Origin: Alphaproteobacteria bacterium
Lineage (GTDB): Bacteria > Pseudomonadota > Alphaproteobacteria > G02398745 > G023898745
Length of the DNA stretch: 64,000 nt
Direction of reading: 5' to 3'
Assembly: GCA_023898745.1 (NCBI GenBank)
Contig: CP060237.1
Span: forward strand, 558,001-622,000
Shown here: in pieces, positions 15,376 through 23,885 of the stretch
How the letters are laid out: the number at the start of each line of letters is the position of its first letter
Numbering within the stretch: the stretch's first letter is position 1
Position numbers and translations under genes: made by a program
Notes under the pieces: generated by a model
What the model saw: the letters and a program-made list of their open reading frames with translations, nothing else
Told to the model about the DNA's origin: nothing
The model's database searches: none

Positions 15376-16667
15376 TTTTTCCTTAGAAATGATGGGATGT
15401 CAAAGGAGCTTTCATCCACTTTCTCTGTCTCTGTCTCTTGTTTTTTTGCACGACCCATTCTGGTGAAACGCTCAAACAATGAGGAGGTTTTTTTCTTTTC
15501 CAAAGGCTCTATTTTAGGTTCTTTGCTTGCTTCAGTGCTGCCTTCTGAATTTAAGAAATGCACATTGTCATCTTTTTTTGCTTCTGCGCTTTTGTCTTCT
15601 TCCTCTTTCTTATCTGAAGATTTCTTTGTAGAAGAGAAATCTTTAAAGGATGTTAGGTTGGATGAATGAGATGATGTCATAGGCGCGCCACCGATTCCTG
15701 TTGCAACAACAGATACGCGGATGCGACCATTCAAGTTTTCATCAAATGCAGAGCCGAAGATAATGTTTGCATCGCTTTCAATCTCATCTCTGATACGGTT
15801 TGCTGCTTCATCGATTTCGTAAAGCGTGCCATCGTGACCGCATGTTACGTTGATCAATACGGCTCTTGCGCCTTTCATGGAAATATCATCTAGAAGTGGG
15901 TTGGAGATTGCTGCTTCTGCTGCATCAAGCGCACGTCTTTCGCCTTCTGCTTCGCCTGTTCCCATCATTGCTTTACCCATTTCACTCATTACGGAGCGAA
16001 TGTCTGCAAAGTCTAAGTTGATTAGACCTGGTTTTAAGATAAGGTCTGTAACACTTCGTACACCAGAATACAAAACGTCATCTGCCATTTTGAATGCATC
16101 AGCAAATGTTGTTCTTTCATTGGCAATCCTGAATAGATTTTGGTTTGGAATAACAATTAAAGTATCAACATATTCTTGAAGTTCTTCGATGCCTTTTTCT
16201 GCAGCTTTCATTCTGTTAGAGCCTTCAAAGTTAAATGGCTTTGTTACTACACCAACAGTTAAAATTCCACTTTCACGAGCTGCCTTTGCAATGATAGGTG
16301 CTGCGCCTGTGCCTGTACCGCCACCCATACCAGCTGCGATGAACACCATGTTACTACCAACGATGTGGTTCAAGATTTCATCGATGGATTCTTCAGCTGC
16401 TGCTTTTCCGATGTCAGGTTTGGAACCTGCTCCTAAACCTTGTGTAAGGTGTGGGCCAAGCTGAATGCGAACATCTTCATTGGAGAGTGAACCTTCCAAA
16501 GCTTGCGCATCTGTGTTTGCAACGATAAACTCAACGCCTTCAAGTCTGAGGTCAATCATGTTATTTACAGCGTTCCCACCAGCGCCACCAACGCCGATTA
16601 CTGTGATTCTGGGCTTCAAGTCGATGTTTTTATCGACAGTGTTTTTTACATTATTTCTGGATTGCAT
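15372..16667 (-). CDS. ftsZ: Cell division protein FtsZ
   Basis: Tubulin-like GTPase that forms the division ring. The GTP-binding signature GGGTGTGAAP lies near residue 115; VIGVGGAGGNAVNNM (residue 25) and the T7-loop region LINLDFADI (about 212) are intact. Residues 325-420 are a variable, charged linker, and the C-terminus SFDIPSFLRKK is the conserved peptide that binds FtsA/ZipA-type partners. Length 431 is normal. It is detached from ftsQ/ftsA and the mur cluster and instead forms a pair with def. Confidence 0.97.
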   Translation of the reverse strand: MQSRNNVKNTVDKNIDLKPRITVIGVGGAGGNAVNNMIDLRLEGVEFIVANTDAQALEGSLSNEDVRIQLGPHLTQGLGAGSKPDIGKAAAEESIDEILNHIVGSNMVFIAAGMGGGTGTGAAPIIAKAARESGILTVGVVTKPFNFEGSNRMKAAEKGIEELQEYVDTLIVIPNQNLFRIANERTTFADAFKMADDVLYSGVRSVTDLILKPGLINLDFADIRSVMSEMGKAMMGTGEAEGERRALDAAEAAISNPLLDDISMKGARAVLINVTCGHDGTLYEIDEAANRIRDEIESDANIIFGSAFDENLNGRIRVSVVATGIGGAPMTSSHSSNLTSFKDFSSTKKSSDKKEEEDKSAEAKKDDNVHFLNSEGSTEASKEPKIEPLEKKKTSSLFERFTRMGRAKKQETETEKVDESSFDIPSFLRKK

Positions 16668-16812
16668 CTGGGTGTCTATAAAAATACAACTATTTCAGGT
16701 GTATTTTACGAAAGAATTGTAAATAAAGTAAAGGATTTCGCAAAAAAAATAACAATTCTGACGGTCATTTTTGAGCGAAGTGAAAAAGTATGCGTTAAAA
16801 AGTTCGTCATCA

Positions 16813-16860
16813 CTATAAAAGTTCATTAGAATTCAGAACCGAATTAATGAACTTTTATAG
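16813..16860 (-). terminator. Long stem-loop after aas, in a repeat skeleton
   Basis: CTATAAAAGTTCATT pairs with AATGAACTTTTATAG, extended by GAATT/AATTC with a 2-base bulge; loop AGAACC. It lies 12 bases after the aas stop; on the minus strand it is followed by TGATGACGAACTTTTT. The hairpin sits between CGTCATCA and TATGACG, the outer ends of family A. Confidence 0.5.
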
Positions 16861-16871
16861 CTATGACGGCG

Positions 16872-19067
16872 TTACATGTTTTTAAGTGCCATATAATCAA
16901 TTTTCCCTGATCCAAGTCTAGGTAAAGCATCTAAAACATGAATTTTCTTGGGTGCCATGAGCAGAGTATAACCCTCTTTTTTGATAACTTTTGCAACATC
17001 TTCTAATTTTGCTTTTGGTTTTGTTGTATACAAATGAATGGATTCGCCAGATTTAGATGGTTTTGCAATAGCAGCATGTTCAAAATTATCCCAAATGCTT
17101 TGAACTAGTCTTTCTAGAAGTGTAAGGTCAATCATTTCGCCATGCACTTTTGCAAATCTCTTGAGTCGTGCAACGATGCTAATAAATCCATCATCGTCTA
17201 CTTCTACCACATCTCCCGTGTCATAAAATTTATTATCTAAAGGTGTTTTGCCTAAATATCCGTGCATCATGTTTGGTCCGCGAATTTGCAGAATTCCACC
17301 TTTTTTTATGCCCTCAACTTTTTTCAACTTATATTGAATGCCTGGCATTAACAAACCAACGGATCCGGGCTTGCTGCACATTTGTGTGTTGATGGACACA
17401 ACAGGAGAAGCCTCTGTAGTGCCGTATCCTTCATAGATAATTTTTCCAAATTTTTGAAAGTAGAGCTGGCGCGTTTCATCCTGCAATTTTTCTGCACCAG
17501 CAAAAATATAACGAATCCAATGAAAATCGTAAGAAGACGCAAATTTTGCATATCCTTTTAAGAAAGAGTTGGTAGCAAACACAATGGTAGAGCCGGTATC
17601 GTAGAGCAATTCAGGGATAAGTCGGAACTCAAGAGGGTTAGGGAACAAAAAGACTTTGACGCCATGTAAGAGTGGCAACATAACACCACATGTAATACCA
17701 AAGGAATGAAACATTGGCATTGTGTTAAAGAGTCGATCGTTAAGTGTGATATCTGTGCGAGACAGCATCTGATAAACATTTGCTTGAATGTTTCTATGTG
17801 TTAATACAACACCTTTTGGCATACCCTCTGATCCAGATGTAAATAAGATATAAGCTGGATCATCCATTTTTTGCGTCGGTAATGCAGAAAAATGCATGGC
17901 AAAAAGTCCTCTAAGCTTTACGGATAGCGTAAGCTTTTCTTTGATATCTTCAAGGTAAACAAGTTTATGTCCCGTGAATTCAGATACATCGATATTTAGT
18001 CTTTGAATAAATTTTCTGGATGTAAAAATTGTTCTCACTTTTGCAATTTTGCAACTTGCAAGGAGGTTTTGCATGCCTGTGGAATAGTTTAAAAACACCG
18101 GTGTGATGGATTTTCTATGTAAGGCAAAGAATAAAACAACCGTTGGTATAACATTGGGCAATAAAATTGCGATACGCTTTTCTCGCTTGGGGAGAAGCTG
18201 TGAAAACACGTATACTGCTTGCAAAAGCTTTTTATAGGTCCATTTTTTTCGATCTACATCTTCTAAAACGACGTGGCTTTTTCCATATTTTTCACAAGCG
18301 GTGACAAGATTTTCAAATAAAGGCGTGGCTTTCTTAAGGTTGGTTTCAAAGATCATGTTGGACATGATCTTATATAGCTCAATTTTTGCTTTATCTCTAC
18401 GTAGTTTTGGGGATAGGTCTTTATACTCTTTAAGTTTTTGTGGTGGCAAAATATGCAAGCGTATTTTTGGAAACAGACTTTTCTTTTCTTTCAAACAAGA
18501 AAAAATAGAGTTCACAGCATTTTCAATACGAACAGGCAAAACATAAGCATTCGCTTTTTGAGCGATAACTGCTGCACCAGGGTACATTTTCATCAAGCTG
18601 CCGGTTGTTGTTATGCGCCCTTCAGGGAAAATGAGCAATCTTTCACCATCTTTGACAAGTTGAATAAGTTCCTTAATTCCAAATGGGTTGATAGAACTAA
18701 CTTCAATAATTTTGACAAGTTTATAAAATGGCTTAATATACCATTTATGCGCTTGGGATGGTTTGACAGAAAAGGTGAGTTTTTCAGGAAAGTGACTCAT
18801 GATTAAAGGCGCATCAATAAAAGACTCGTGATTTGAAATAATGATAAATTTTTTGTCTTTTATTTTTTCATAATTTTCAAAACCAACGATTTCTGTTTTG
18901 TAAAATAAGCGAAACGCTTTATAAAGAAGTTCTTTGAGATCTCTTTGACTGATTTCAAAAACGGTGTATGCAAAAACAAAGATAAATAAACCTAAAAGTA
19001 TGTATGTATCTAAAGAACAAAGCGATACGCTGATCTGCAGATAGTAATATAAATATGATCTAAGCAT
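16872..19067 (-). CDS. aas: Bifunctional acyltransferase / acyl-ACP synthetase (Aas-like)
   Basis: Lysophospholipid recycling enzyme. Domain 1 is a PlsC-type acyltransferase: a TM segment near residues 20-40, catalytic NHESFID (H-x4-D, about 78) and IFPEG (about 146). Domain 2 is an AMP-forming acyl ligase: P-loop FTSGSEGMPKG (about 410), YEGYGTTEASP (about 540), YDTGD (about 615) and the hinge/lysine end LPRLGSGKID (about 718). Length 731 matches E. coli Aas (719). Downstream of the DUF2948-like gene by 41 bases. Fusion of both domains is normal for this enzyme. Confidence 0.92.
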   Translation of the reverse strand: MLRSYLYYYLQISVSLCSLDTYILLGLFIFVFAYTVFEISQRDLKELLYKAFRLFYKTEIVGFENYEKIKDKKFIIISNHESFIDAPLIMSHFPEKLTFSVKPSQAHKWYIKPFYKLVKIIEVSSINPFGIKELIQLVKDGERLLIFPEGRITTTGSLMKMYPGAAVIAQKANAYVLPVRIENAVNSIFSCLKEKKSLFPKIRLHILPPQKLKEYKDLSPKLRRDKAKIELYKIMSNMIFETNLKKATPLFENLVTACEKYGKSHVVLEDVDRKKWTYKKLLQAVYVFSQLLPKREKRIAILLPNVIPTVVLFFALHRKSITPVFLNYSTGMQNLLASCKIAKVRTIFTSRKFIQRLNIDVSEFTGHKLVYLEDIKEKLTLSVKLRGLFAMHFSALPTQKMDDPAYILFTSGSEGMPKGVVLTHRNIQANVYQMLSRTDITLNDRLFNTMPMFHSFGITCGVMLPLLHGVKVFLFPNPLEFRLIPELLYDTGSTIVFATNSFLKGYAKFASSYDFHWIRYIFAGAEKLQDETRQLYFQKFGKIIYEGYGTTEASPVVSINTQMCSKPGSVGLLMPGIQYKLKKVEGIKKGGILQIRGPNMMHGYLGKTPLDNKFYDTGDVVEVDDDGFISIVARLKRFAKVHGEMIDLTLLERLVQSIWDNFEHAAIAKPSKSGESIHLYTTKPKAKLEDVAKVIKKEGYTLLMAPKKIHVLDALPRLGSGKIDYMALKNM

Positions 19068-19108
19068 TGTGCTTATTTAAGTCACATCTAGTGCATTATA
19101 GCACAGTT

Positions 19109-19582
19109 TTAGGAGTGGAGGAGAGCGGGGCGTGTGTACATGTTGTGGTTGTGAGCATAATGTGCATTTAGGCCGTGATTTACCATCGGCGCTTCCCAAT
19201 GTTCACCAAAATCCCATAAACGGAACATCATTTCTGACATGGTGATACGGATGGTCTTATTATGCGCAAAAATAAAGTATAGGTAATGCTGATCATGATT
19301 CTCTTTTGAGTCAAGGGTGAGCAGGTGTAAATGCTCAATATCTCGCTCTAGACCCTTGTGGTGAACGGCTGTAGCGGTTGGGATGGCGATGTAAGAATTG
19401 ATGCGCAATTTCTTTTTATGCGCATGTTCATGAGCAAATCGATTCACATGCATTTCAAAGTTGTTACTTTTAGGCGTGAATTCACTAAAAGATACTAGAC
19501 CATCTTGCATAAGAGGTCTTAAAAGCTGAACACCTTCATGATCATTGATCTTTAAATTGAGCTTTGCTCTGACACTTTCCAT
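19109..19582 (-). CDS. DUF2948-like protein
   Basis: Resembles the DUF2948 family, found almost only in alphaproteobacteria: a C-terminal segment on RPLMQDGLVSFSEF, then NFEMHVNRFAHE, HHKGLERDIEHLHLL, and finally IRITMSEMMFRLWDFGEHWEAP, where family members have a similar Gly-x-x-W end. Function of the family is unknown. I use ATG 19582, eight bases after AGGTGG, rather than the GTG 12 bases upstream. In other alphaproteobacteria the gene lies next to murA/hisD; here it precedes aas. Confidence 0.65.
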   Translation of the reverse strand: MESVRAKLNLKINDHEGVQLLRPLMQDGLVSFSEFTPKSNNFEMHVNRFAHEHAHKKKLRINSYIAIPTATAVHHKGLERDIEHLHLLTLDSKENHDQHYLYFIFAHNKTIRITMSEMMFRLWDFGEHWEAPMVNHGLNAHYAHNHNMYTRPALLHS

Positions 19583-19714
19583 AATTGATACCACCTGTGT
19601 TTTCTAGAGTATGGGAAAGAAAAGGTTAACAAGGTGTTAAAGAGTATCCGTCATGGCGAGCGAAGTTTGTGTTTTTTTAATGACAAAAACGTTGAAAGAT
19701 GCAAGGAGTTTTGT

Positions 19715-19790
19715 CGTCACGAGATCTGCGAAGCAGATCGTGGTGATCCATTTTCTAGATGGCCACGTCGCTATGCTCCTTGCCATGACG
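19715..19790. repeat. Family A palindromic repeat, with a half copy at 19649-19661
   Basis: Left arm CACGAGATCTGCGAAGCAGATCGTGGTG (a distinct stem), centre GATCCATTTTCTAGATGG, right arm CGTCGCTATGCTCCTTGCC. A stray CGTCATGGCGAGC lies at 19649. The gap 19583-19902 contains these and the sodB promoter region only. Confidence 0.8.
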
Positions 19791-19902
19791 CTCCATGTAG
19801 ATTTTCTCATTCCTTATGATGGTGCAGCAATGGTGAGGTCATTGATTTCTTTCTCAAAAGCCGTTTATCATTTTACTATACATGAACATTAGGGGTGGGG
19901 TC

Positions 19903-20529
19903 GTGACACAAGAGCATTGCCAGCATTTTGAAGCGCTTAATGAGCCGCATTTGCCATATGATTGCGAAACATTAAAGCCGCATATTTCAGCGAATACATT
20001 GCATTATCATTTTGAGAAACATCATAAGGGATATCAAACAAATCTTTCCAATATGTTGCCAGAGACATATAAAGACTTGTCATTAAAAGAAATCATGCTG
20101 AAGGCCCATAAAGAAGACAATGTGGGTGTTTTTAACAATGCAGCGCAAGTTTGGAATCATAATTTCTATTGGTTCAGCATGAAAAAAGATGGTGGCGGGG
20201 AGCCAGGTGGTCAGTTAAAAGAATTTATAGACCGTGATTTTGGAAGTTTTGAAGCGTTCAAAGAGAAGTTCATTGCTGCAGGTAAAACGCAATTTGGCAG
20301 TGGATGGGCTTGGTTAGTTTATAACGAAAAAACCAAAAAGCTTGAGGTTGTCAAAACCGCTAATGCTGAAAATCCTTTGACAGATGGATTGTATCCTTTG
20401 CTCACATGTGATGTATGGGAGCATGCTTATTATTTGGATTTCCAAAACAGACGCCCTGATTATTTGGAGAAATTTATGCAACATCTCGTGAACTGGGATT
20501 TTGCGGCATGTCGTTTGTCACATATATAA
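19903..20529 (+). CDS. sodB: Superoxide dismutase (Fe/Mn type)
   Basis: Converts superoxide to peroxide and oxygen. Metal ligands are visible: His in HYHFEKHHKGY (about residue 28), His in QVWNHNFYW (about 82), and Asp/His in DVWEHAYYLDFQNRR (about 165-170). Overall resemblance is to the iron-type SodB of E. coli (FNNAAQVWNH, FGSGWAWLV). I choose GTG 19903, seven bases after AGGGG; an in-frame ATG at 19882 would add seven residues and has no Shine-Dalgarno. Followed by the CDP-alcohol transferase gene after 9 bases. Confidence 0.94.
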   Translation: MTQEHCQHFEALNEPHLPYDCETLKPHISANTLHYHFEKHHKGYQTNLSNMLPETYKDLSLKEIMLKAHKEDNVGVFNNAAQVWNHNFYWFSMKKDGGGEPGGQLKEFIDRDFGSFEAFKEKFIAAGKTQFGSGWAWLVYNEKTKKLEVVKTANAENPLTDGLYPLLTCDVWEHAYYLDFQNRRPDYLEKFMQHLVNWDFAACRLSHI

Positions 20530-20538
20530 CGAGGGATC

Positions 20539-21069
20539 GTGCTTTTACAGTATTCTCCTCATATATTAACTATCTCACGCTTTTTCATCAGTGTGATCGG
20601 TGTTTATACATTTGAACAACAGCAGTATGCTATTTCATTTCTTGCGCTTATCGTAGGAACAGCATCTGATTATTTTGATGGAAAGTTAGCGCGCTATCTC
20701 AGAGTGCAGAGTCGATTTGGAAAGTGGTTAGATCATAGTGCTGACCGTTTTTCCTTGTTGTGTATGGCGTATGCGTTTTATGCTGTGTTTCCTATAAGTG
20801 TTTTGTTTTTATCTATTCCTGGATTTTTCATTTCCGCTATACATATTTTGTTCGCATTGCGTTTTAAGCGTGAGATGCGCACAAGGTGGCCAGAAAAAAT
20901 ATGGCTTTTTATTGCAACCTTTTTATTTCCAGCGCTTTTATTGATTGAATCTGATGATAATGTAAATCTAATTTATCTTGATATTTTGGCAGTCATTGTG
21001 GGTGTGGTTTCAAGTTTGATTGGATTGGTGCAATATATAAGAAAATATCACAGACGAAGAAAAACGTGA
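20539..21069 (+). CDS. CDP-alcohol phosphatidyltransferase family protein
   Basis: Integral membrane enzyme that joins a CDP-linked lipid to an alcohol in phospholipid synthesis. The signature DG-x2-AR-x8-G-x3-D-x3-D is complete in DYFDGKLARYLRVQSRFGK followed by WLDHSADR (about residues 47-73). Five to six hydrophobic segments are predictable. Length 176 fits PgsA-like enzymes, but the alcohol substrate (glycerol-3-phosphate or other) cannot be decided. GTG start with GAGGGA upstream; the end overlaps the gltX start by four bases. Confidence 0.85.
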   Translation: MLLQYSPHILTISRFFISVIGVYTFEQQQYAISFLALIVGTASDYFDGKLARYLRVQSRFGKWLDHSADRFSLLCMAYAFYAVFPISVLFLSIPGFFISAIHILFALRFKREMRTRWPEKIWLFIATFLFPALLLIESDDNVNLIYLDILAVIVGVVSSLIGLVQYIRKYHRRRKT

Positions 21070-22433
21070 TCCGAGTTCGGTTTGCGCCATCACCAACAGG
21101 TGAGTTGCATATAGGAAGTGCTAGGACAGCATTATTTAATTGGTTGTATGCGCGACACACAGATGGTAAGTTTTTGTTACGCATTGAAGATACTGATGCA
21201 TTGAGATCTACCCCAGAAAATACCAAGGCAATTTTTGATGCTATGGAATGGCTTGGGCTTCATTATGATGAAGAGGCGGTATTTCAGTCTAAAAATATTA
21301 AACGACACCAAGAGGTTGTGCAGGCATTGCTTGAAAAAGGATTGGCGTATAAGTGTTATTGCACAAAAGAAGAGCTTGAGGAGATAAGAACTCAATATGG
21401 GAAGTATACGGGTAAGTGTCGTGACTGCGCTTCACAGGACAAGCCATATGTTATTCGCCTCAAATCATCCGATGAAGGCAGTATAACAATTCAAGATGCT
21501 GTGCAGGGTGATGTGACAGTAAAAACAGATACATTAGATGATATGGTTTTATTGCGTCAGGATGGTACTCCAGTTTATATGTTATCAGTCGTTGTGGATG
21601 ATCATGATATGAAAATTACACATGTGATCAGAGGAGATGATCATTTGACCAATACGTTTAGACAATATCAGATTTATGAAGCGATGGGATGGGAGGTGCC
21701 AACATTTGCGCATATTCCGCTGATTCATGGGTCACATGGCGGCAAGCTTTCTAAGCGTGAAGGCGCTGTAGGTGTGCAAAGTTTTCGCGATGAAGGAATT
21801 TTATCTGAAGCGCTGTTTAATTATTTGCTGCGTTTGGGTTGGAGTCATGGTGATGATGAGATTATCTCTCGAGATGATGCTATAAAATGGTTTGATATCA
21901 AAGGGCTTGGCAAATCTCCCTCTAAATTTGATCGCGATAAACTGTTGTTTTTGAATGCGCATTACATCAAAGAAAAGAGCAATGAAGAGCTGTTTGAGTT
22001 GATGGGTTTAAGTGTTTCAGATGTTGAGCGTATGCGCATTCTTAAAGGATTAGACGGCTTAAAAGTTCGTGCAAAAACATTGGTTGAATTGCGTGAAAAT
22101 GCCAAGATTTATATGGATATCCCTATTGTTTTGACGGAAGATGCGAAGAAGGTTGAGATAGATAAGGCGTTGATGAAAAAGTATTGTGAAGCGTTATCCG
22201 CAGCGTCATCCCAGGGCGAAGCCGAAGGCGAGACCCCGGGATCCATAAACTTCTCAGAAGCAGAGCTGCTTACATTCACAAAAGAATTTGCAAAATCACA
22301 TGATGTGAAGCTTGGTGTGATTGCTCAGTATATCCGTATTTTATTAACAGGCTCAACAATTTCACCAAGTGTGTTTGAGATTATGGAGGTTTTGGGATAT
22401 GAAGAGGTTATGAAGCGTGCCCAAAATTTATGA
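21066..22433 (+). CDS. gltX: Glutamate--tRNA ligase with an in-frame palindromic-repeat insert
   Basis: Class Ib synthetase charging tRNA-Glu (and possibly tRNA-Gln). HIGH motif is SPTGELHIGSART (residue 9 on), Zn-type segment CYCTKEEL..CRDC (about 99-118), KMSKS-type motif KLSKREG (about 228). GTG start overlaps the previous gene (GTGA). Near residue 380 the stretch SAASSQGEAEGETPGS is encoded by a palindromic repeat (22204-22246) and lies between conserved helices in the anticodon-binding domain. A decayed copy of the 3' end downstream lacks this insert. Confidence 0.95.
   Translation: MIRVRFAPSPTGELHIGSARTALFNWLYARHTDGKFLLRIEDTDALRSTPENTKAIFDAMEWLGLHYDEEAVFQSKNIKRHQEVVQALLEKGLAYKCYCTKEELEEIRTQYGKYTGKCRDCASQDKPYVIRLKSSDEGSITIQDAVQGDVTVKTDTLDDMVLLRQDGTPVYMLSVVVDDHDMKITHVIRGDDHLTNTFRQYQIYEAMGWEVPTFAHIPLIHGSHGGKLSKREGAVGVQSFRDEGILSEALFNYLLRLGWSHGDDEIISRDDAIKWFDIKGLGKSPSKFDRDKLLFLNAHYIKEKSNEELFELMGLSVSDVERMRILKGLDGLKVRAKTLVELRENAKIYMDIPIVLTEDAKKVEIDKALMKKYCEALSAASSQGEAEGETPGSINFSEAELLTFTKEFAKSHDVKLGVIAQYIRILLTGSTISPSVFEIMEVLGYEEVMKRAQNL
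22204..22246. repeat. Palindromic repeat inserted in frame in gltX
   Basis: CGTCATCCCAGGGCGAAGCC, then GGCGAGACCCCGGGATCCAT: a GTCATCCC..GGGATCCA hairpin distinct from families A and B. It stays in the reading frame and encodes about 14 hydrophilic residues. Confidence 0.8.
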
Positions 22434-22452
22434 TAGTTTATGAGAAGCCGGA

Positions 22453-23085
22453 TTATGATTCGGCAGCTGGATTACGAGTTTTGGCAAGTTGATCAAAAGC
22501 ATTTGAGTCATATTGCTTCTTTTGTAGTAAATCTACTGCCTTTTGTATTTTCTCTATCCATGCTTCAAAAGTGGTAGAGAAGTTTTTGATTGCTTCTATT
22601 AATTCAAGCGGCTTCTCATAACTAAGAATTTGAACACCTTCTTTGTCATCCACTTTTTGCATTTGATCCATAAGGTTTAAAAACTGCTCCTTTAATTGAC
22701 AGATATCCTTATAACTACCATCAAAATTAGAGTGTTGATCGGAATTGCCAGAAGATGTTTTGCCAGATTCTTCTTTACCTGAAGAGCGGTTTTTTTGCAT
22801 ATTATATTTCATTAGAGACTTGATCGCGTTATGCAACAAGGGTCTTACAACTGAAGGCATATCTTTGCAGAACTTCATAGAAGTAGTTTGATAATCTGCC
22901 AAAGCCTTCTCAAAAAGGCCTGGATCTTTTGAAAATTGGCAAGGCAGTGCCAATACACTCAAGAGAGTGACTTCATTTTCAAACATCTTATGCATTTGGG
23001 GTCCAATAGTTTCAATTTGAGTTCTGAGACTAGCAGGTTTATCATCTGTTGCATTTAAGTTATAGAATAAATTCATAAATAGCAT
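22453..23085 (-). CDS. Hypothetical protein
   Basis: Not recognised. 210 residues, mostly helical by eye; leader MLFMNLFYNLNATDD is short and uncharged. A Ser/Gly/Lys-rich linker (KNRSSGKEESGKTSSGNSD) separates an N-terminal helical part from a C-terminal one (LMDQMQKVDD...FEAWIEKIQKAVDLLQKKQ). No Shine-Dalgarno. It lies convergent to gltX, between gltX and the duplicate gltX 3' fragment, so it may have arrived with, or after, the duplication. A secreted role is inferred only from the leader. Confidence 0.6.
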   Translation of the reverse strand: MLFMNLFYNLNATDDKPASLRTQIETIGPQMHKMFENEVTLLSVLALPCQFSKDPGLFEKALADYQTTSMKFCKDMPSVVRPLLHNAIKSLMKYNMQKNRSSGKEESGKTSSGNSDQHSNFDGSYKDICQLKEQFLNLMDQMQKVDDKEGVQILSYEKPLELIEAIKNFSTTFEAWIEKIQKAVDLLQKKQYDSNAFDQLAKTRNPAAES

Positions 23086-23174
23086 TTTAGTATTTCGCGG
23101 TTTTGTCTATGTTTTTACAGTAGGGAGTTTTTTCTAGTTTTTCAAGTCACAAACTAGGATAAAATTTTTAGACT

Positions 23175-23339
23175 TTAAAGATCTGATTTCGGGCTGTCAG
23201 AATTACTTGGACGTTTTGTGGGTGATATAAATGGAAGTATTATAGAAAGACATTGCTCTAGATGTGCTACTAATGCAAGTTTCTCTCCCAAATCTTTTCT
23301 GTCTGCGGTAGTAGGGTATGCTACAAGGATTGTGATGCC
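23175..23339 (-). pseudogene. Possible CutA-like remnant
   Basis: A frame without a standard start reads GITILVAYPTTADRKDLGEK, then LALVAHLEQCLSIILPFIS, and stops at 23175. The pattern (ILV, an early Thr/Asp-rich turn, a helix with KL..V..LEQC, then IILPFIS) resembles the first half of the divalent-cation tolerance protein CutA. It is preceded by TAG and has lost the C-terminal half. Overlaps the start of the gltX fragment on the other strand. The family assignment is weak. Confidence 0.3.
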
Positions 23340-23522
23340 CTAAAAGATTATAAATTTTTGGAAGCGGAACTATTAGCATTCACAAAAGCACATGATATGA
23401 AGCTGGATATGCTTGCACAGTATATTCGCATTTTACTAACAGGCTCGACAATTTCACCAAGTGTATTTGAGATTATGGAAGTTTTAGGGCAAGATGTTGT
23501 TTTAAAACGTTTTGATGCTTAA
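23322..23522 (+). pseudogene. Duplicate gltX C-terminal fragment
   Basis: 66 codons reading YKDCDALKDYKFLEAELLAF, then TKAHDMKLDMLAQYIRILLT and GSTISPSVFEIMEVLG, ending KRFDA. This parallels the end of gltX (EALS..SEAELLTFTKEFAKSHDVKL...AQYIRILLTGSTISPSVFEIMEVLG), roughly four in five bases identical over the last 120. It lacks the palindromic insert of gltX and a three-residue stretch. No start codon. It is the remnant of a tandem duplication or of a second gltX. Confidence 0.8.
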
Positions 23523-23830
23523 AGTTCTTCTTTTGGCGTAAACGGAATTTCAGTAGCGGTTCTAGGACGTTGTGGTAATCTCGCTCCTATTTTCAAGAGA
23601 TGAGTGTGTAATTTTTCTATCAATTCTAGTCGTTCTTTTTTTTCTTGCGTGTTTCTGGTGATTGAATTTTCGATAAGCTTAATATCACGCAGAAGTTTTT
23701 GTTGTGCTGAAGGTAAAATTTCTGGAGCTATAAATCGAGGATCTTGTCTTAATACAATAGAAATATTGTCTTTCGCTTCACAAAAAGGCATTGCGTCTGA
23801 AGCGATTAAATGAGAGAGAAATAAAAACAT
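23519..23830 (-). CDS. Small hypothetical protein
   Basis: Not recognised. 103 residues: leader MFLFLSHLIASDAMPF (cleavage after ASDA is plausible), then a helical segment (QQKLLRDIKLIENSITRNTQ, then LELIEKLHTHLLKIGARL) and a short Pro-rich C-terminus. No Shine-Dalgarno; TTTTGATAAAAAC precedes the ATG. Its stop overlaps the stop of the gltX fragment. Possibly periplasmic. Confidence 0.55.
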   Translation of the reverse strand: MFLFLSHLIASDAMPFCEAKDNISIVLRQDPRFIAPEILPSAQQKLLRDIKLIENSITRNTQEKKERLELIEKLHTHLLKIGARLPQRPRTATEIPFTPKEEL

Positions 23831-23885
23831 GTTTTTATCAAAATTAAATAGTCTAACTTATTTTTAGTAAAAAGCGTCTATTTTT

